A stretch of DNA of 64,000 nucleotides from Candidatus Kapaibacterium sp. (lineage in GTDB: Bacteria; Bacteroidota; Ignavibacteria; Kapaibacteriales; UBA7675), in contig JANQRB010000025.1 in assembly GCA_028284775.1 (NCBI GenBank), positions 1 to 64,000 on the forward strand, read 5' to 3'. A program made the position numbers and the translations under genes. This document shows positions 32,336 through 40,396 of this stretch, piece by piece. Positions within the stretch are counted from its first letter, which is position 1, and every line of letters starts with the position of its first letter. Under the pieces are notes generated by a model. That model saw nothing but the letters and a program-made list of their open reading frames with translations. It had not been told where the DNA came from and searched no databases.

Positions 32336-34735
32336 TTGAAACGCTTACTCGGTTTAACATTCTGCCTTCATCTCGCTGTCGCTCTGCAGGTTTTGGCGCA
32401 AAGCGGGGTCATTCGCGGGTCGGTAGTCAGCGCGGTCAGCAATCAGCCGGTCGCCGGTGCAAGCGTGCGAGTGCTGGATACGAAGGCCGGGGCGATCACG
32501 CGGCCGGACGGCAGCTTTGAGATACGGGGGCTTAGCCCGGGCCTGTACAATCTTGAGGTAACTTCGATTGGCTACAAAAACCAGGTGGTCTTCGAGATTG
32601 AAGTGACGAATGCGCGGCCGGCGCTCATCGAAGTGCGGCTCGAAGAGGAGGCTGTGGAGCTGGAAGGCGTCGAGGTAGGACCCCCTCGCTTTGTCCAGAA
32701 GATTGAAGAAAGCCCGCTCTCATTACGTTCGATCGGCACGGCTGAAATAAAACGCAGCCCCGGCGCCAACCGCGACATTTCACGCGTCATTCAGACGCTG
32801 CCGGGCGCGGCAACGACGGTCTCTTTTCGCAATGACATCATTATCCGGGGCGGCGCTCCCAATGAAAATCGATTTTACCTTGACGGAATTGAAGTACCCA
32901 ACATCAACCATTTCGCCACTCAGGGCTCCTCGGGCGGTCCCGTTGGCCTCTTGAATGTCGATCTGATAACAGGCGTGGATTTTTACTCGGGCGCTTTTCC
33001 CGCCAACCGCGGCAATGCTCTCTCTTCGGTTTTCGAGTTCCGACAAAAGGAAGGCCGCGATGATCAGTTTGCCTTTAACGGCGTCGTGGGCGCCAGCGAC
33101 CTGGGCGTAACGGTTGACGGCCCGCTTAGCGATAACTCTTCACTGATAGTGTCGGCGCGACGTTCCTACCTGCAATTTCTATTCGAAGTAATCGGGCTCC
33201 CCTTTCTACCGACCTATAATGATGCCCAATTCAAGTATCAGCACACCTTCGATTCGCAAAACCGCCTTAGTATCATCGGCCTGGGCGCTATCGACGACTT
33301 TGAGTTAAACCTCGACGCCGACGACACGGAAACGAAACGTTATCTACTTAACTTCCTGCCGATCCAGACCCAATGGAATTACACACTCGGGGCGCGCTTC
33401 GATCACTTCCGCGAAGATGGGTTTTATACTTTCATTCTGTCACGCAATGAGTTAAACAACGACATTGTCAAATATGAAAACAATGACGACAGCAGCCCGC
33501 AGAATCTGACCCTGGATTACGAGTCGCGAGAAATAGAAAACAAATTCCGTTTCGAAGATTTTCGGGTTGTTGATTCCTGGAAGTTTACCTACGGCCTGAG
33601 AGTAGAGCATGCGCGTTACAGCAACAATACTTTCAACCGAATCGCGACGAGGGAGGGGCCGGTGACGCGACGTTTCGAGACTGAATTAAACATCAATAAA
33701 TGGAGTCTTTTCGGCCAGGCCAGCACCCGATTGTTCGATGAACGCCTGTTGCTTTCCCTTGGCGTGCGAGCCGATGCCAATGACTATTCCGATGCCATGA
33801 ATTCACTTTTTGATCAGGTATCGCCGCGCTTTTCGGCCGCGTATTATTTGAGCGAGAGCGTCAGTCTGAATTTTAACAGCGGCCTGTACTACCAACTGCC
33901 TTCCTATACCGTCATGGGCTATCGCGACTCGGAAAGCGGTGCCCTGACGAACAAGGATAAGGGACTGAAATACATTCGTACGACGCATCTGGTGGCCGGT
34001 TTGGAGTATGTGTCGCTGAACAGCAATGCTAAGCTCAGCCTGGAAGGCTTTTACAAGAATTACGATAATTATCCCTTTCTCCTGGTGGAGCAGGTGTCGC
34101 TGGCGAACCTCGGCGGCGACTTCGGCGTCATCGGCAACGACCCGGTCAGCTCCAGCTCCGATGGGCGTGCTTACGGCGTCGAGCTGCTCGGTCAATTGCG
34201 GGCAACGGACGGATTCTACGGCATCGCCGCCTACACCTTTATGCGCAGCGAATTCAGCGACGGAAGGGGCATCCTGCAGCCCTCGGCCTGGGACTTTCGA
34301 CATATTGTGAGTATGACGGGCGGCAAAGTATTTGACGACGGCTGGGAGATTGGCCTGCGCTGGAGTTTTTACAGTGAGGCGCCATTCACACCATTTGATG
34401 TCGAAGCGTCGCTTCGTCGGGAAAACTGGGATGTGCGCGGCCGCGGCATTGAAGACTATGAACGCGTCAATGCCGAACGCGTACCGGCATTTCATCAGCT
34501 GGACCTGCGGATTGACAAGAAATTCTTTTTCGATACCTGGAGCCTCACGCTCTACTTCGATATCCAGAATGCCTATGGATTCGAAACGGTACAGCAAGAC
34601 TATCTCGATGTCGAACGCGACGAGAGCGGCGCACCGATCGTCGACCCCGCCGATCCGGACAGATATCTGGTCAGATTCATTGAAAACACCAGCAACACCG
34701 TGCTGCCGACACTGGGCGCAATCTTTGAATTCTGA
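32336..34735 (+). CDS. TonB-dependent outer-membrane receptor with carboxypeptidase-like domain
   Basis: A 799-residue outer-membrane protein. Signal peptide (LLGLTFCLHLAVALQVLAQ), then a CarboxypepD_reg-like domain at ~22-105 (GVIRGSVVSAVSNQPVAGAS ... DGSFEIRGLSPGLYNLEVT), then a plug domain (ISRVIQTLPGAATTVSFRND, IIIRGGAPNENRFYLDGIEV) and a ~22-strand barrel ending in LGAIFEF. This layout is typical of Bacteroidota receptors that import large or scarce nutrients using proton-motive force through TonB/ExbBD. No SusD partner is adjacent. The start is TTG at 32336, supported by AAAGGAA 8 bases upstream and by the signal peptide position. It could take up a product handled by the secreted paralogs just upstream; this is inference. 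Confidence 0.9.
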   Translation: MKRLLGLTFCLHLAVALQVLAQSGVIRGSVVSAVSNQPVAGASVRVLDTKAGAITRPDGSFEIRGLSPGLYNLEVTSIGYKNQVVFEIEVTNARPALIEVRLEEEAVELEGVEVGPPRFVQKIEESPLSLRSIGTAEIKRSPGANRDISRVIQTLPGAATTVSFRNDIIIRGGAPNENRFYLDGIEVPNINHFATQGSSGGPVGLLNVDLITGVDFYSGAFPANRGNALSSVFEFRQKEGRDDQFAFNGVVGASDLGVTVDGPLSDNSSLIVSARRSYLQFLFEVIGLPFLPTYNDAQFKYQHTFDSQNRLSIIGLGAIDDFELNLDADDTETKRYLLNFLPIQTQWNYTLGARFDHFREDGFYTFILSRNELNNDIVKYENNDDSSPQNLTLDYESREIENKFRFEDFRVVDSWKFTYGLRVEHARYSNNTFNRIATREGPVTRRFETELNINKWSLFGQASTRLFDERLLLSLGVRADANDYSDAMNSLFDQVSPRFSAAYYLSESVSLNFNSGLYYQLPSYTVMGYRDSESGALTNKDKGLKYIRTTHLVAGLEYVSLNSNAKLSLEGFYKNYDNYPFLLVEQVSLANLGGDFGVIGNDPVSSSSDGRAYGVELLGQLRATDGFYGIAAYTFMRSEFSDGRGILQPSAWDFRHIVSMTGGKVFDDGWEIGLRWSFYSEAPFTPFDVEASLRRENWDVRGRGIEDYERVNAERVPAFHQLDLRIDKKFFFDTWSLTLYFDIQNAYGFETVQQDYLDVERDESGAPIVDPADPDRYLVRFIENTSNTVLPTLGAIFEF

Positions 34736-34753
34736 GCAGGCCTCGCCGATGCT

Positions 34754-35518
34754 TTAGCGATCAAGCCACTTGAGAAACTGGGGCGTTTTTTCGCGGCTGA
34801 CGACAATCTCCTGACCGAAATCAGGCTTAAGAAATATCTTCAGCCTGCTGTTCTGGTGGGTGACGATTTTTACGATCGAAGATATCTTGGCGATGACTTT
34901 ACGGTTGGCGCGATAAAAGAGCAGCGGATCAAGTTTAGTCTCCAATTCTTCAAGCGTGTAGTCGATAATAAACTTGCGATTGTCTTCATCCACCAGGTAG
35001 GTGATTTTCCCGTCGGCAAAGAGGTAGGCGATTTCTTCCACATTCTTAAAGCGGATGTGTTCGCCCGCCTTGATCAGAAAGCGATTTTTGTAATTGCGCG
35101 TAAGATTCAACAGCGTATCGTGAAGATTTGAGATGGCCGTGTTGGTCAAGACGGTCTGCGGCGTACGTAAGGACTTAAGCTTGTCGATCGCGGCACAGAG
35201 TTCGTCGTATTTGATAGGTTTTAGCAGATAATCAAGGCTGTTAACCTTAAACGCCTTGATGGCATACTGGTCGTAGGCTGTCGTGAATATGACGGGAATC
35301 CGGAGTTCGCACCGAGCGAATATCTCGAAACACAGTCCATCCGAGAGATGAATATCCATAAAAACAAGATCGATGTCATCGCGCTCCGGAAGCATGGACA
35401 CGGCATCTTCAATAGAATCGATCGTCGCATCAATGATTATCGAATCATCATAACGCTGAATAAATTGCGTCAGTTGCCTGGCAGCCAGCATTTCATCTTC
35501 AACAATTACAACTTTCAT
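34754..35518 (-). CDS. LytTR-family response regulator
   Basis: A 254-residue regulator. Residues 1-120 form a receiver domain with the acidic pocket VIVEDEM, phospho-acceptor Asp55 in FMDIHLSDG, and the Lys in YLLKPIKYDEL. Residues ~145-254 form a LytTR DNA-binding domain (RFLIKAGEHIRFKNVEEIAY LFADGKI ... FYRANRKVIAKISSI ... IFLKPDFGQEIVVSREKTPQ). The start at 35518 is chosen over a start at 35572 because GAGGTAGCA precedes it and the receiver begins there. It follows its kinase gene by 7 bases. LytTR regulators bind pairs of short direct repeats; targets are not evident, but the adjacent convergent receptor and secreted-protein genes are candidates. Confidence 0.93.
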   Translation of the reverse strand: MKVVIVEDEMLAARQLTQFIQRYDDSIIIDATIDSIEDAVSMLPERDDIDLVFMDIHLSDGLCFEIFARCELRIPVIFTTAYDQYAIKAFKVNSLDYLLKPIKYDELCAAIDKLKSLRTPQTVLTNTAISNLHDTLLNLTRNYKNRFLIKAGEHIRFKNVEEIAYLFADGKITYLVDEDNRKFIIDYTLEELETKLDPLLFYRANRKVIAKISSIVKIVTHQNSRLKIFLKPDFGQEIVVSREKTPQFLKWLDR

Positions 35519-35525
35519 TGCTACC

Positions 35526-36608
35526 TCATTCCGAAAATAGTAAGGGCAATCGGACGGTAAAGAACTCGCCATCGTCCGATACCTGCAATTCCCGACGGCT
35601 AAGATACCGGTAGCGACTGCGAATATTGCTCAGCCCGATCCGTGTCGAGGGCTGGCGCTGTGACTTGCGCTGCAAGGTGTTACGCACCACCACCCACTCC
35701 TCCCCTTCGAGGAACAACTCCACTGTCAGGGGTTTGCCGCGCGACACAATATTATGTTTAATAGCATTTTCGATCAGCAACTGTAGTGTTACCGGCGGGA
35801 TGTAACTTTGGGAGGCAATCCGCGGCTCGATATCCACGCCGATTCGGATACTCCGGTCAAAACGGGTTTTTAGCAGGTAAAGATAGGAATTTGCAAATTC
35901 GAGCTCTTCGGCCACCGTGACAAGTTCATCGTTTTGGTGCTGCAGCATATAGCGGTACACGCTCGACAGCCGATGGATAAACTCGGCCGCCGTTTCGCGA
36001 TCGCTTTGCACCAGGCTCGCCAGTGTATTGAGACTATTAAACAGAAAATGCGGGTTAACCTGTGTGCGAAGCGCTTCAAACTGCGACTCCACGCTCATCT
36101 TCTTAAAACGCTCCGCTTCAAGCAGCGTGTCGCGCCACTTGTTCATATAATAATGTAGCGCGTTGGCGGTGTGCAGCAGATTCATTATTAGAAATCCGAA
36201 AACGGAAAAGAGGCGCGTCGGCGCAGCGATATCGGCCATCGCAACATCAAAGACGATGCAAAATATGCCGGCGGGCAACAGTACGACAATACCGACCGAA
36301 TACAGCGTCGCGAGCGGATAGGTAGCCAGGAAACGCTTCCACATCGTCCGGCTGTCGGTGTAGTCCGGCGCGATGAACTTATCGAGCCAATCCACGAGCA
36401 GTCGATTGCCTTCCCAACTGGCTGCAACTATCCAGAGCGTAATCAAAAAAATCGACAGGTCTGAAATTTCGAAGCGGAAAACCTGCGATACGTGCAAGAA
36501 TTCAAATACGCCGAAAAACAGAATGGCTGTCAGCAGGATCAGAACGAAGCGAAATTTCAGGCTGAGCATAGATGCTTCGAGATTCACTATCAAAGACGAT
36601 GTTGTCAT
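35526..36608 (-). CDS. LytS/YehU-type sensor histidine kinase
   Basis: A 360-residue membrane kinase of the His_kinase (LytS-like) family. Four membrane helices occupy the N-terminal ~150 residues (FVLILLTAILFFGVFEFL, ISDLSIFLITLWIVAASW, TLYSVGIVVLLPAGIFCIVF, LFSVFGFLIMNLL). The phospho-acceptor His sits in LRTQVNPHFLFNSLNTLASL, and the ATPase part has PPVTLQLLIENAIKHNIV and STRIGLSNIRSRYRYL. The regulator gene follows directly, forming a standard LytS/LytR pair. The start at 36608 (MTTSSLIV) is one of three in-frame choices (36671, 36608, 36569). There is no extracytoplasmic domain, so the signal is probably sensed in the membrane. Confidence 0.9.
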   Translation of the reverse strand: MTTSSLIVNLEASMLSLKFRFVLILLTAILFFGVFEFLHVSQVFRFEISDLSIFLITLWIVAASWEGNRLLVDWLDKFIAPDYTDSRTMWKRFLATYPLATLYSVGIVVLLPAGIFCIVFDVAMADIAAPTRLFSVFGFLIMNLLHTANALHYYMNKWRDTLLEAERFKKMSVESQFEALRTQVNPHFLFNSLNTLASLVQSDRETAAEFIHRLSSVYRYMLQHQNDELVTVAEELEFANSYLYLLKTRFDRSIRIGVDIEPRIASQSYIPPVTLQLLIENAIKHNIVSRGKPLTVELFLEGEEWVVVRNTLQRKSQRQPSTRIGLSNIRSRYRYLSRRELQVSDDGEFFTVRLPLLFSE

Positions 36609-36809
36609 TCCCCTGACTCGCCAAAAATACCCAGCTTCCTCAAACAATAAAACCCGATTGCGATCGGGCACGTTATTCTATGGCCAAACTGGAATGTATA
36701 TCCTGATGTCGGCGTGCCCAAGAAAATGCCCATCAACCCGCCCCTGATCGACGTGATTCAGCCTAATTGATGCGTGAATCGACCTGCCGGGTCCAATACG
36801 TGATTTTGT

Positions 36810-37796
36810 ATGCCGCCGTATCGGAATTCACTAATTTTGCTTATGCGGCAAATGTTCAATGAATTTCGCGACTTCTGGCGGGCAGACTTTCACCCGGCAT
36901 CTTATTTGTCCATCCTGATCTTTATGACAGGCTCGATCATTGCAAATTATGCCTTTGATTTCAAGAACACGGTCTTGTTTCAATGGCCATACGGTTGGTC
37001 ACGATTGCTGGTCTTCAGTGGCTTTTATGCCTTTGCGTATGTCACCAGCATTGCTCTCAGGGCTGTCTTTGACAAAGAGTTCAGGGGATGGCGCGCACCG
37101 CGCTTCTGGCGATTTGCAGCGGCGGCACTTTTTATGGTGGGCCTGAACGGTTCATTGCTCCCGCTCTTCTGGCTGGTCGAAGTTATTCCCATCAGTGATG
37201 AACTCTGGCAGTATGTTCTGCGTCTGCTGCTCAATTTCAGCAGTATCATGGTCTTTGCTCTCGGCCTGATTATCCTTCGACTGACGCTCGACAGAGGTGC
37301 CGAGGGCTGGTATGGCTTTCGGCGCGCCGATCACTTCCAAAACTACTGGCTGCTGCTCATGGCCTCGATGCCCTTTTTGGCCGCGGCCGCCTTGCTGCCT
37401 GATTTTCAACAGGTTTACCCAACCTACCGTTCTTTTGGCGCTGAGACGGCATTGGGCGTTTCTCCGGTGCTGACAATCGGAGCCTATGAATTTAGCTACG
37501 CCCTGAATTTCGTTCTCGTCGAATGGTTTTTTCGCGGGTTCCTTGTGATCGGCCTGATCCGCATTCTGGGTCGTGAAGCCGTATTGCCGATGGTCGTTCT
37601 CTATGTCTTCTGGCACTTCGGCAAACCGCCGGCCGAGACGATTGCCGCAGTTTTTGGCGGTTTTGCGCTCGGCGTCATCGCCTATCAAAGTCGCAGCATC
37701 CTGGGCGGTGTCCTGCTCCACATCGGTATTGCGCTGCTGATGGAGTTGTTTGCCGCGCTGGCCAAGACCTGGACGGGGTTGCACACCAGCGGCTGA
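36810..37796 (+). CDS. CPBP (Abi/CAAX protease-like) membrane protein
   Basis: A 328-residue protein with eight or so membrane helices. The last ~120 residues show the CPBP motifs: VEWFFRGFLVIGLIRILGRE (motif 1, normally EExxxR), LYVFWHFGKPP (motif 2, FxxxH-like) and GGVLLHIGIALLMEL (motif 3, His). The first Glu of motif 1 is Val here, while the second Glu and Arg remain, so proteolytic activity is uncertain. Family members process membrane proteins or confer bacteriocin immunity. It is divergent from the lytS gene. Starts at 36810 or at 36843 (MRQMFNEF) are both possible. Confidence 0.8.
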   Translation: MPPYRNSLILLMRQMFNEFRDFWRADFHPASYLSILIFMTGSIIANYAFDFKNTVLFQWPYGWSRLLVFSGFYAFAYVTSIALRAVFDKEFRGWRAPRFWRFAAAALFMVGLNGSLLPLFWLVEVIPISDELWQYVLRLLLNFSSIMVFALGLIILRLTLDRGAEGWYGFRRADHFQNYWLLLMASMPFLAAAALLPDFQQVYPTYRSFGAETALGVSPVLTIGAYEFSYALNFVLVEWFFRGFLVIGLIRILGREAVLPMVVLYVFWHFGKPPAETIAAVFGGFALGVIAYQSRSILGGVLLHIGIALLMELFAALAKTWTGLHTSG

Positions 37797-37808
37797 ATAT
37801 TTATTTTG
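37779..37808 (+). promoter_or_regulatory. Possible promoter of pdxJ
   Basis: TTG at 37779-37781, 19-base spacer, TTATTTTG at 37801-37808, one mismatch from TAnnTTTG. It overlaps the end of the CPBP gene and would give a leader of about 70 bases. Confidence 0.35.
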
Positions 37809-37886
37809 CGAATCTTTACGAAACATTCCGTCCTGCCACCTGTCAGGATTCATCGTTAGCGCTAGCTCAAAATAAGGAGGTGCAGT

Positions 37887-38636
37887 TTGACGAAGCTCAG
37901 TGTCAATCTGAATAGGGTTGCCCTGCTGCGCAATTCGCGTGATGTGGGGATACCGAACCTGAAGGAAGCCGCCGCTATTTGTGTGGATGCCGGCGCTGAC
38001 GGGATCACGGTCCATCCGCGCCCCGACCTGCGACATATTCGTCCGGACGATGTTTATATGCTGGCGGAAATGCTGGAGCTCGAGTTTAATGTGGAAGGCA
38101 ACCCCTTCGCCGAGGCATCCGGCGGCTTCCCGGGTTTTCTGAGCCTGGTGAAAGACGTCAAGCCCACGCAGGTGACATTGGTTCCCGATGCTCCCGATCA
38201 GGCAACTTCCGATCACGGCTGGGATCTGGAACAGGACGGTGCCCGATTGCGACCGCTGATTGCGGAGCTGCGCGCCCTGAATATTCGCGTCAGTTTATTT
38301 ATGGACGCCGACGCGGACCATATGTACCTGGCCAAAGAACTGGGCGCCGACAGGATTGAATTGTATACCGGCCCCTACGCCGAAGTGTATGGTCACGATC
38401 GTCTAGATGTAGAATTGGAAGCCTATCAATTGGCCGCCATCGCAGCGCGCCGGGCCGGACTGGGCGTCAATGCCGGTCACGATCTGAATCTCGACAATCT
38501 GCCCACCCTTTTGAGAGCCGTCGGTCCAGTCGCCGAAGTTTCCATCGGGCATGCCCTGATTGCCGATGCGCTAAAATTTGGACTGGCCGAAACGGTTCGT
38601 AAGTATCAACGCACACTTGCAAACGCGTCAGCGTAA
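37887..38636 (+). CDS. pdxJ: Pyridoxine 5'-phosphate synthase
   Basis: A 249-residue cytoplasmic TIM-barrel enzyme. It condenses 3-amino-1-hydroxyacetone 1-phosphate with 1-deoxy-D-xylulose 5-phosphate to give pyridoxine 5'-phosphate, the last ring-forming step of vitamin B6 synthesis. Signature blocks are all present: LSVNLNRVALLRNSR, AGADGITVHPRPDLRHIRPD, LEFNVEGNP, QVTLVPDAPDQATSDHGWDL, VSLFMDADADHM, RIELYTGPYAE, GVNAGHDLNLDNL and EVSIGHALIADAL. The start is TTG, supported by a very strong AAGGAGGTG five bases upstream. It is followed within a few bases by an unknown membrane-protein gene. Other vitamin B6 genes are not in the window. Confidence 0.97.
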   Translation: MTKLSVNLNRVALLRNSRDVGIPNLKEAAAICVDAGADGITVHPRPDLRHIRPDDVYMLAEMLELEFNVEGNPFAEASGGFPGFLSLVKDVKPTQVTLVPDAPDQATSDHGWDLEQDGARLRPLIAELRALNIRVSLFMDADADHMYLAKELGADRIELYTGPYAEVYGHDRLDVELEAYQLAAIAARRAGLGVNAGHDLNLDNLPTLLRAVGPVAEVSIGHALIADALKFGLAETVRKYQRTLANASA

Positions 38637-38647
38637 CTGTGAACAGC

Positions 38648-39199
38648 ATGAGCAGCCCCAGCATTCCGTCCGAGAGAACCTACACCTACGTTGCCGAGCA
38701 GCTTGCGCAAGGCCTCAGTCGCGATCGAATTCTCGATGATTTGAAGCCCGAGGCCAAAGACCGCGACATCTTCGCAAGATATGTCGCCGCGGTTCCCACG
38801 CCCCATGCAAAACAAAAGTACAGGACTGTTAACAACCTGCTGGTGGCAGCGCTGAGCGCCGACGTACTTTTCAAAGTCTATCTTCTGAGTTCCGGTAATG
38901 TGCCGTCAACATTCTTCGGTCTCCTCGTTTTGTTTTTGTCTCTCGCGATCTGGCTGACGATTCAGATTCTGCAGTTTCGCGGTTTTGTGTATCGTTTTGT
39001 TTTTCTCTTTTGTTTAATCGAACTGGGACTGCTGGTGTTCACCTTCGCAGCCGGCGGTATATCGCGTCTGGTGCTGCTCCTCAATTCACTCGACATCTGG
39101 CTGGTTGGCCTGCTGGCATTGATACTTGCTCGCCGGCTCTTTCCTCATATTGGAATGTTTACCATCCGCAAGGATGCAGCAGGCAATTACCGCTGGTAA
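38648..39199 (+). CDS. Hypothetical four-helix membrane protein
   Basis: A 183-residue protein with no family I recognise. The first ~60 residues are soluble, with TYTYVAEQLAQGLSRDRILDDLKPEAKDRD, which looks like a small helical domain. Four membrane helices follow (NNLLVAALSADVLFKVYLL, FGLLVLFLSLAIWLTIQIL, FVYRFVFLFCLIELGLLVFT, LLLNSLDIWLVGLLALILA), and a short charged tail ends in AAGNYRW. It begins 11 bases after pdxJ and is likely co-transcribed, but nothing links it to vitamin B6. A GTG three codons upstream (38639) is an alternative start. Confidence 0.7.
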   Translation: MSSPSIPSERTYTYVAEQLAQGLSRDRILDDLKPEAKDRDIFARYVAAVPTPHAKQKYRTVNNLLVAALSADVLFKVYLLSSGNVPSTFFGLLVLFLSLAIWLTIQILQFRGFVYRFVFLFCLIELGLLVFTFAAGGISRLVLLLNSLDIWLVGLLALILARRLFPHIGMFTIRKDAAGNYRW

Positions 39200-39282
39200 G
39201 AATGCGCCTTAACCATTGCAGATTAGAGTAATGAACATTTACCCGCGTTGTTCATCTTTCCTATCCGTCAACGGAATAAGCA

Positions 39283-39603
39283 ATGCTGCAAACAACGCAA
39301 GATAAGTTTGCCGATTTCGAAATAATCGAGACCCTGGGACTGGTTCGCGGCAGCAGCATACGCGCCCGTCATGTTGCAAAAGACATCGTGGCCGGCTTTC
39401 GTTCAATTGTCGGCGGCGAAATAGTCGAATACACACGAATGCTGGATGAGTCGCGCGAGGAAGCGTTGGAACGTATGATTGCAGATGCGGAAGATCTGGG
39501 AGCGCATGGCATCGTCGGCATCCGCTTTAGCACATCGACTGTTTTGCAGGGCGCCGCCGAGCTGTTGGCCTACGGCACTGCCGTGCGACTTCGGAAGAAG
39601 TAG
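39283..39603 (+). CDS. YbjQ/UPF0145 family protein
   Basis: A 106-residue protein of the YbjQ family, a small fold of unknown function that assembles into pentamers in solved structures. Family blocks are clear: FEIIETLGLVRGSSIRARHV, FRSIVGGEIVEYTRMLDESR and AEDLGAHGIVGIRFSTSTVL. The length matches the usual ~105 residues. It has GGAATAAGCA upstream of the ATG. Neighbours are an unknown membrane protein before and a methyltransferase 33 bases after; no functional link can be stated. Confidence 0.9.
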   Translation: MLQTTQDKFADFEIIETLGLVRGSSIRARHVAKDIVAGFRSIVGGEIVEYTRMLDESREEALERMIADAEDLGAHGIVGIRFSTSTVLQGAAELLAYGTAVRLRKK

Positions 39604-39636
39604 TCAGTTTTATTCGTAAACAATGCAGGATGAGGA

Positions 39637-40278
39637 ATGTCGCAAGCTCACTCCGCTATTACCGCCCCCGCAAATCTCGAAGACATCTTCGGCCCTATCG
39701 ATATCTATCTGTTTGACCAGATTCTTCGGCGTCGTTTTACACCGGCCATGCGCATTCTCGATGCAGGCTGCGGCAGTGGCCGTAACCTGCGTTATTTTAT
39801 GCGCAGCGGATTCGAAGTATTTGGCGTCGACATGTCCGACGCCAATGTTAAAGAGGTCAGAACCATGGCATCTGCACTGGCGCCACAGCTTCCGACCGCC
39901 AATTTTCGGGTAGAAAATATTAACAAGCTTTCCTTTGATTCGGGCTATTTCGATGCGATTGTGTGTAATGCGGTGCTCCATTTTGCTCAAGATCCTGGGT
40001 CATTCCGGTCCATGCTTAATGAGCTTTGGCGCGTACTGAAACCCGGTGGCATTTTCTTTGCACGCCTGGCGTCTTCGATTGGGATTGAATCAAGGATACA
40101 GGCCCTCGGCGACAACCGTTTTCGTCTGCCGGACGGCTCGGACCGCTTCCTGGTTGACGAAGAGACCCTGGTGTCGCTGACAGATGAACTTCACGGCAGT
40201 TTACTCGATCCTATCAAGACAGTTAATGTGCAAGGCCAACGGTGTATGACAAACTGGTGTATTCAAAAAGTCAAGTAG
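39637..40278 (+). CDS. Class I SAM-dependent methyltransferase
   Basis: A 213-residue soluble enzyme with the Rossmann-like methyltransferase fold. The SAM-binding motif I is MRILDAGCGSGRNLRYF, motif II has GFEVFGVDMSD, and the post-II region has YFDAIVCNAVLHFAQDP and LWRVLKPGGIFFARL. It therefore belongs to the methyltransferase 11/25 type. The substrate is unknown. It is tempting to link it to menaquinone because menE lies next to it, but the strand is opposite and it lacks the UbiE/MenG signature blocks, so I do not call it MenG. It converges with menE across a 118-base gap. Confidence 0.85.
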   Translation: MSQAHSAITAPANLEDIFGPIDIYLFDQILRRRFTPAMRILDAGCGSGRNLRYFMRSGFEVFGVDMSDANVKEVRTMASALAPQLPTANFRVENINKLSFDSGYFDAIVCNAVLHFAQDPGSFRSMLNELWRVLKPGGIFFARLASSIGIESRIQALGDNRFRLPDGSDRFLVDEETLVSLTDELHGSLLDPIKTVNVQGQRCMTNWCIQKVK

Positions 40279-40396
40279 TCCATTGCAGCTGTTTGACGAC
40301 AACTATTAGGTGGGATGACAGGCGGCCGCGTAAATACAGGCAGCGGCGCAAAGGCTTGCGTCAACAATGATTATTGTCAGGTTGCGAAGGAAAGCG

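Noticed and set aside
39637..40278. Methyltransferase next to menE considered as MenG/UbiE
   Set aside because: It lacks the UbiE/MenG signature blocks, is on the opposite strand and groups with generic methyltransferases by motif.
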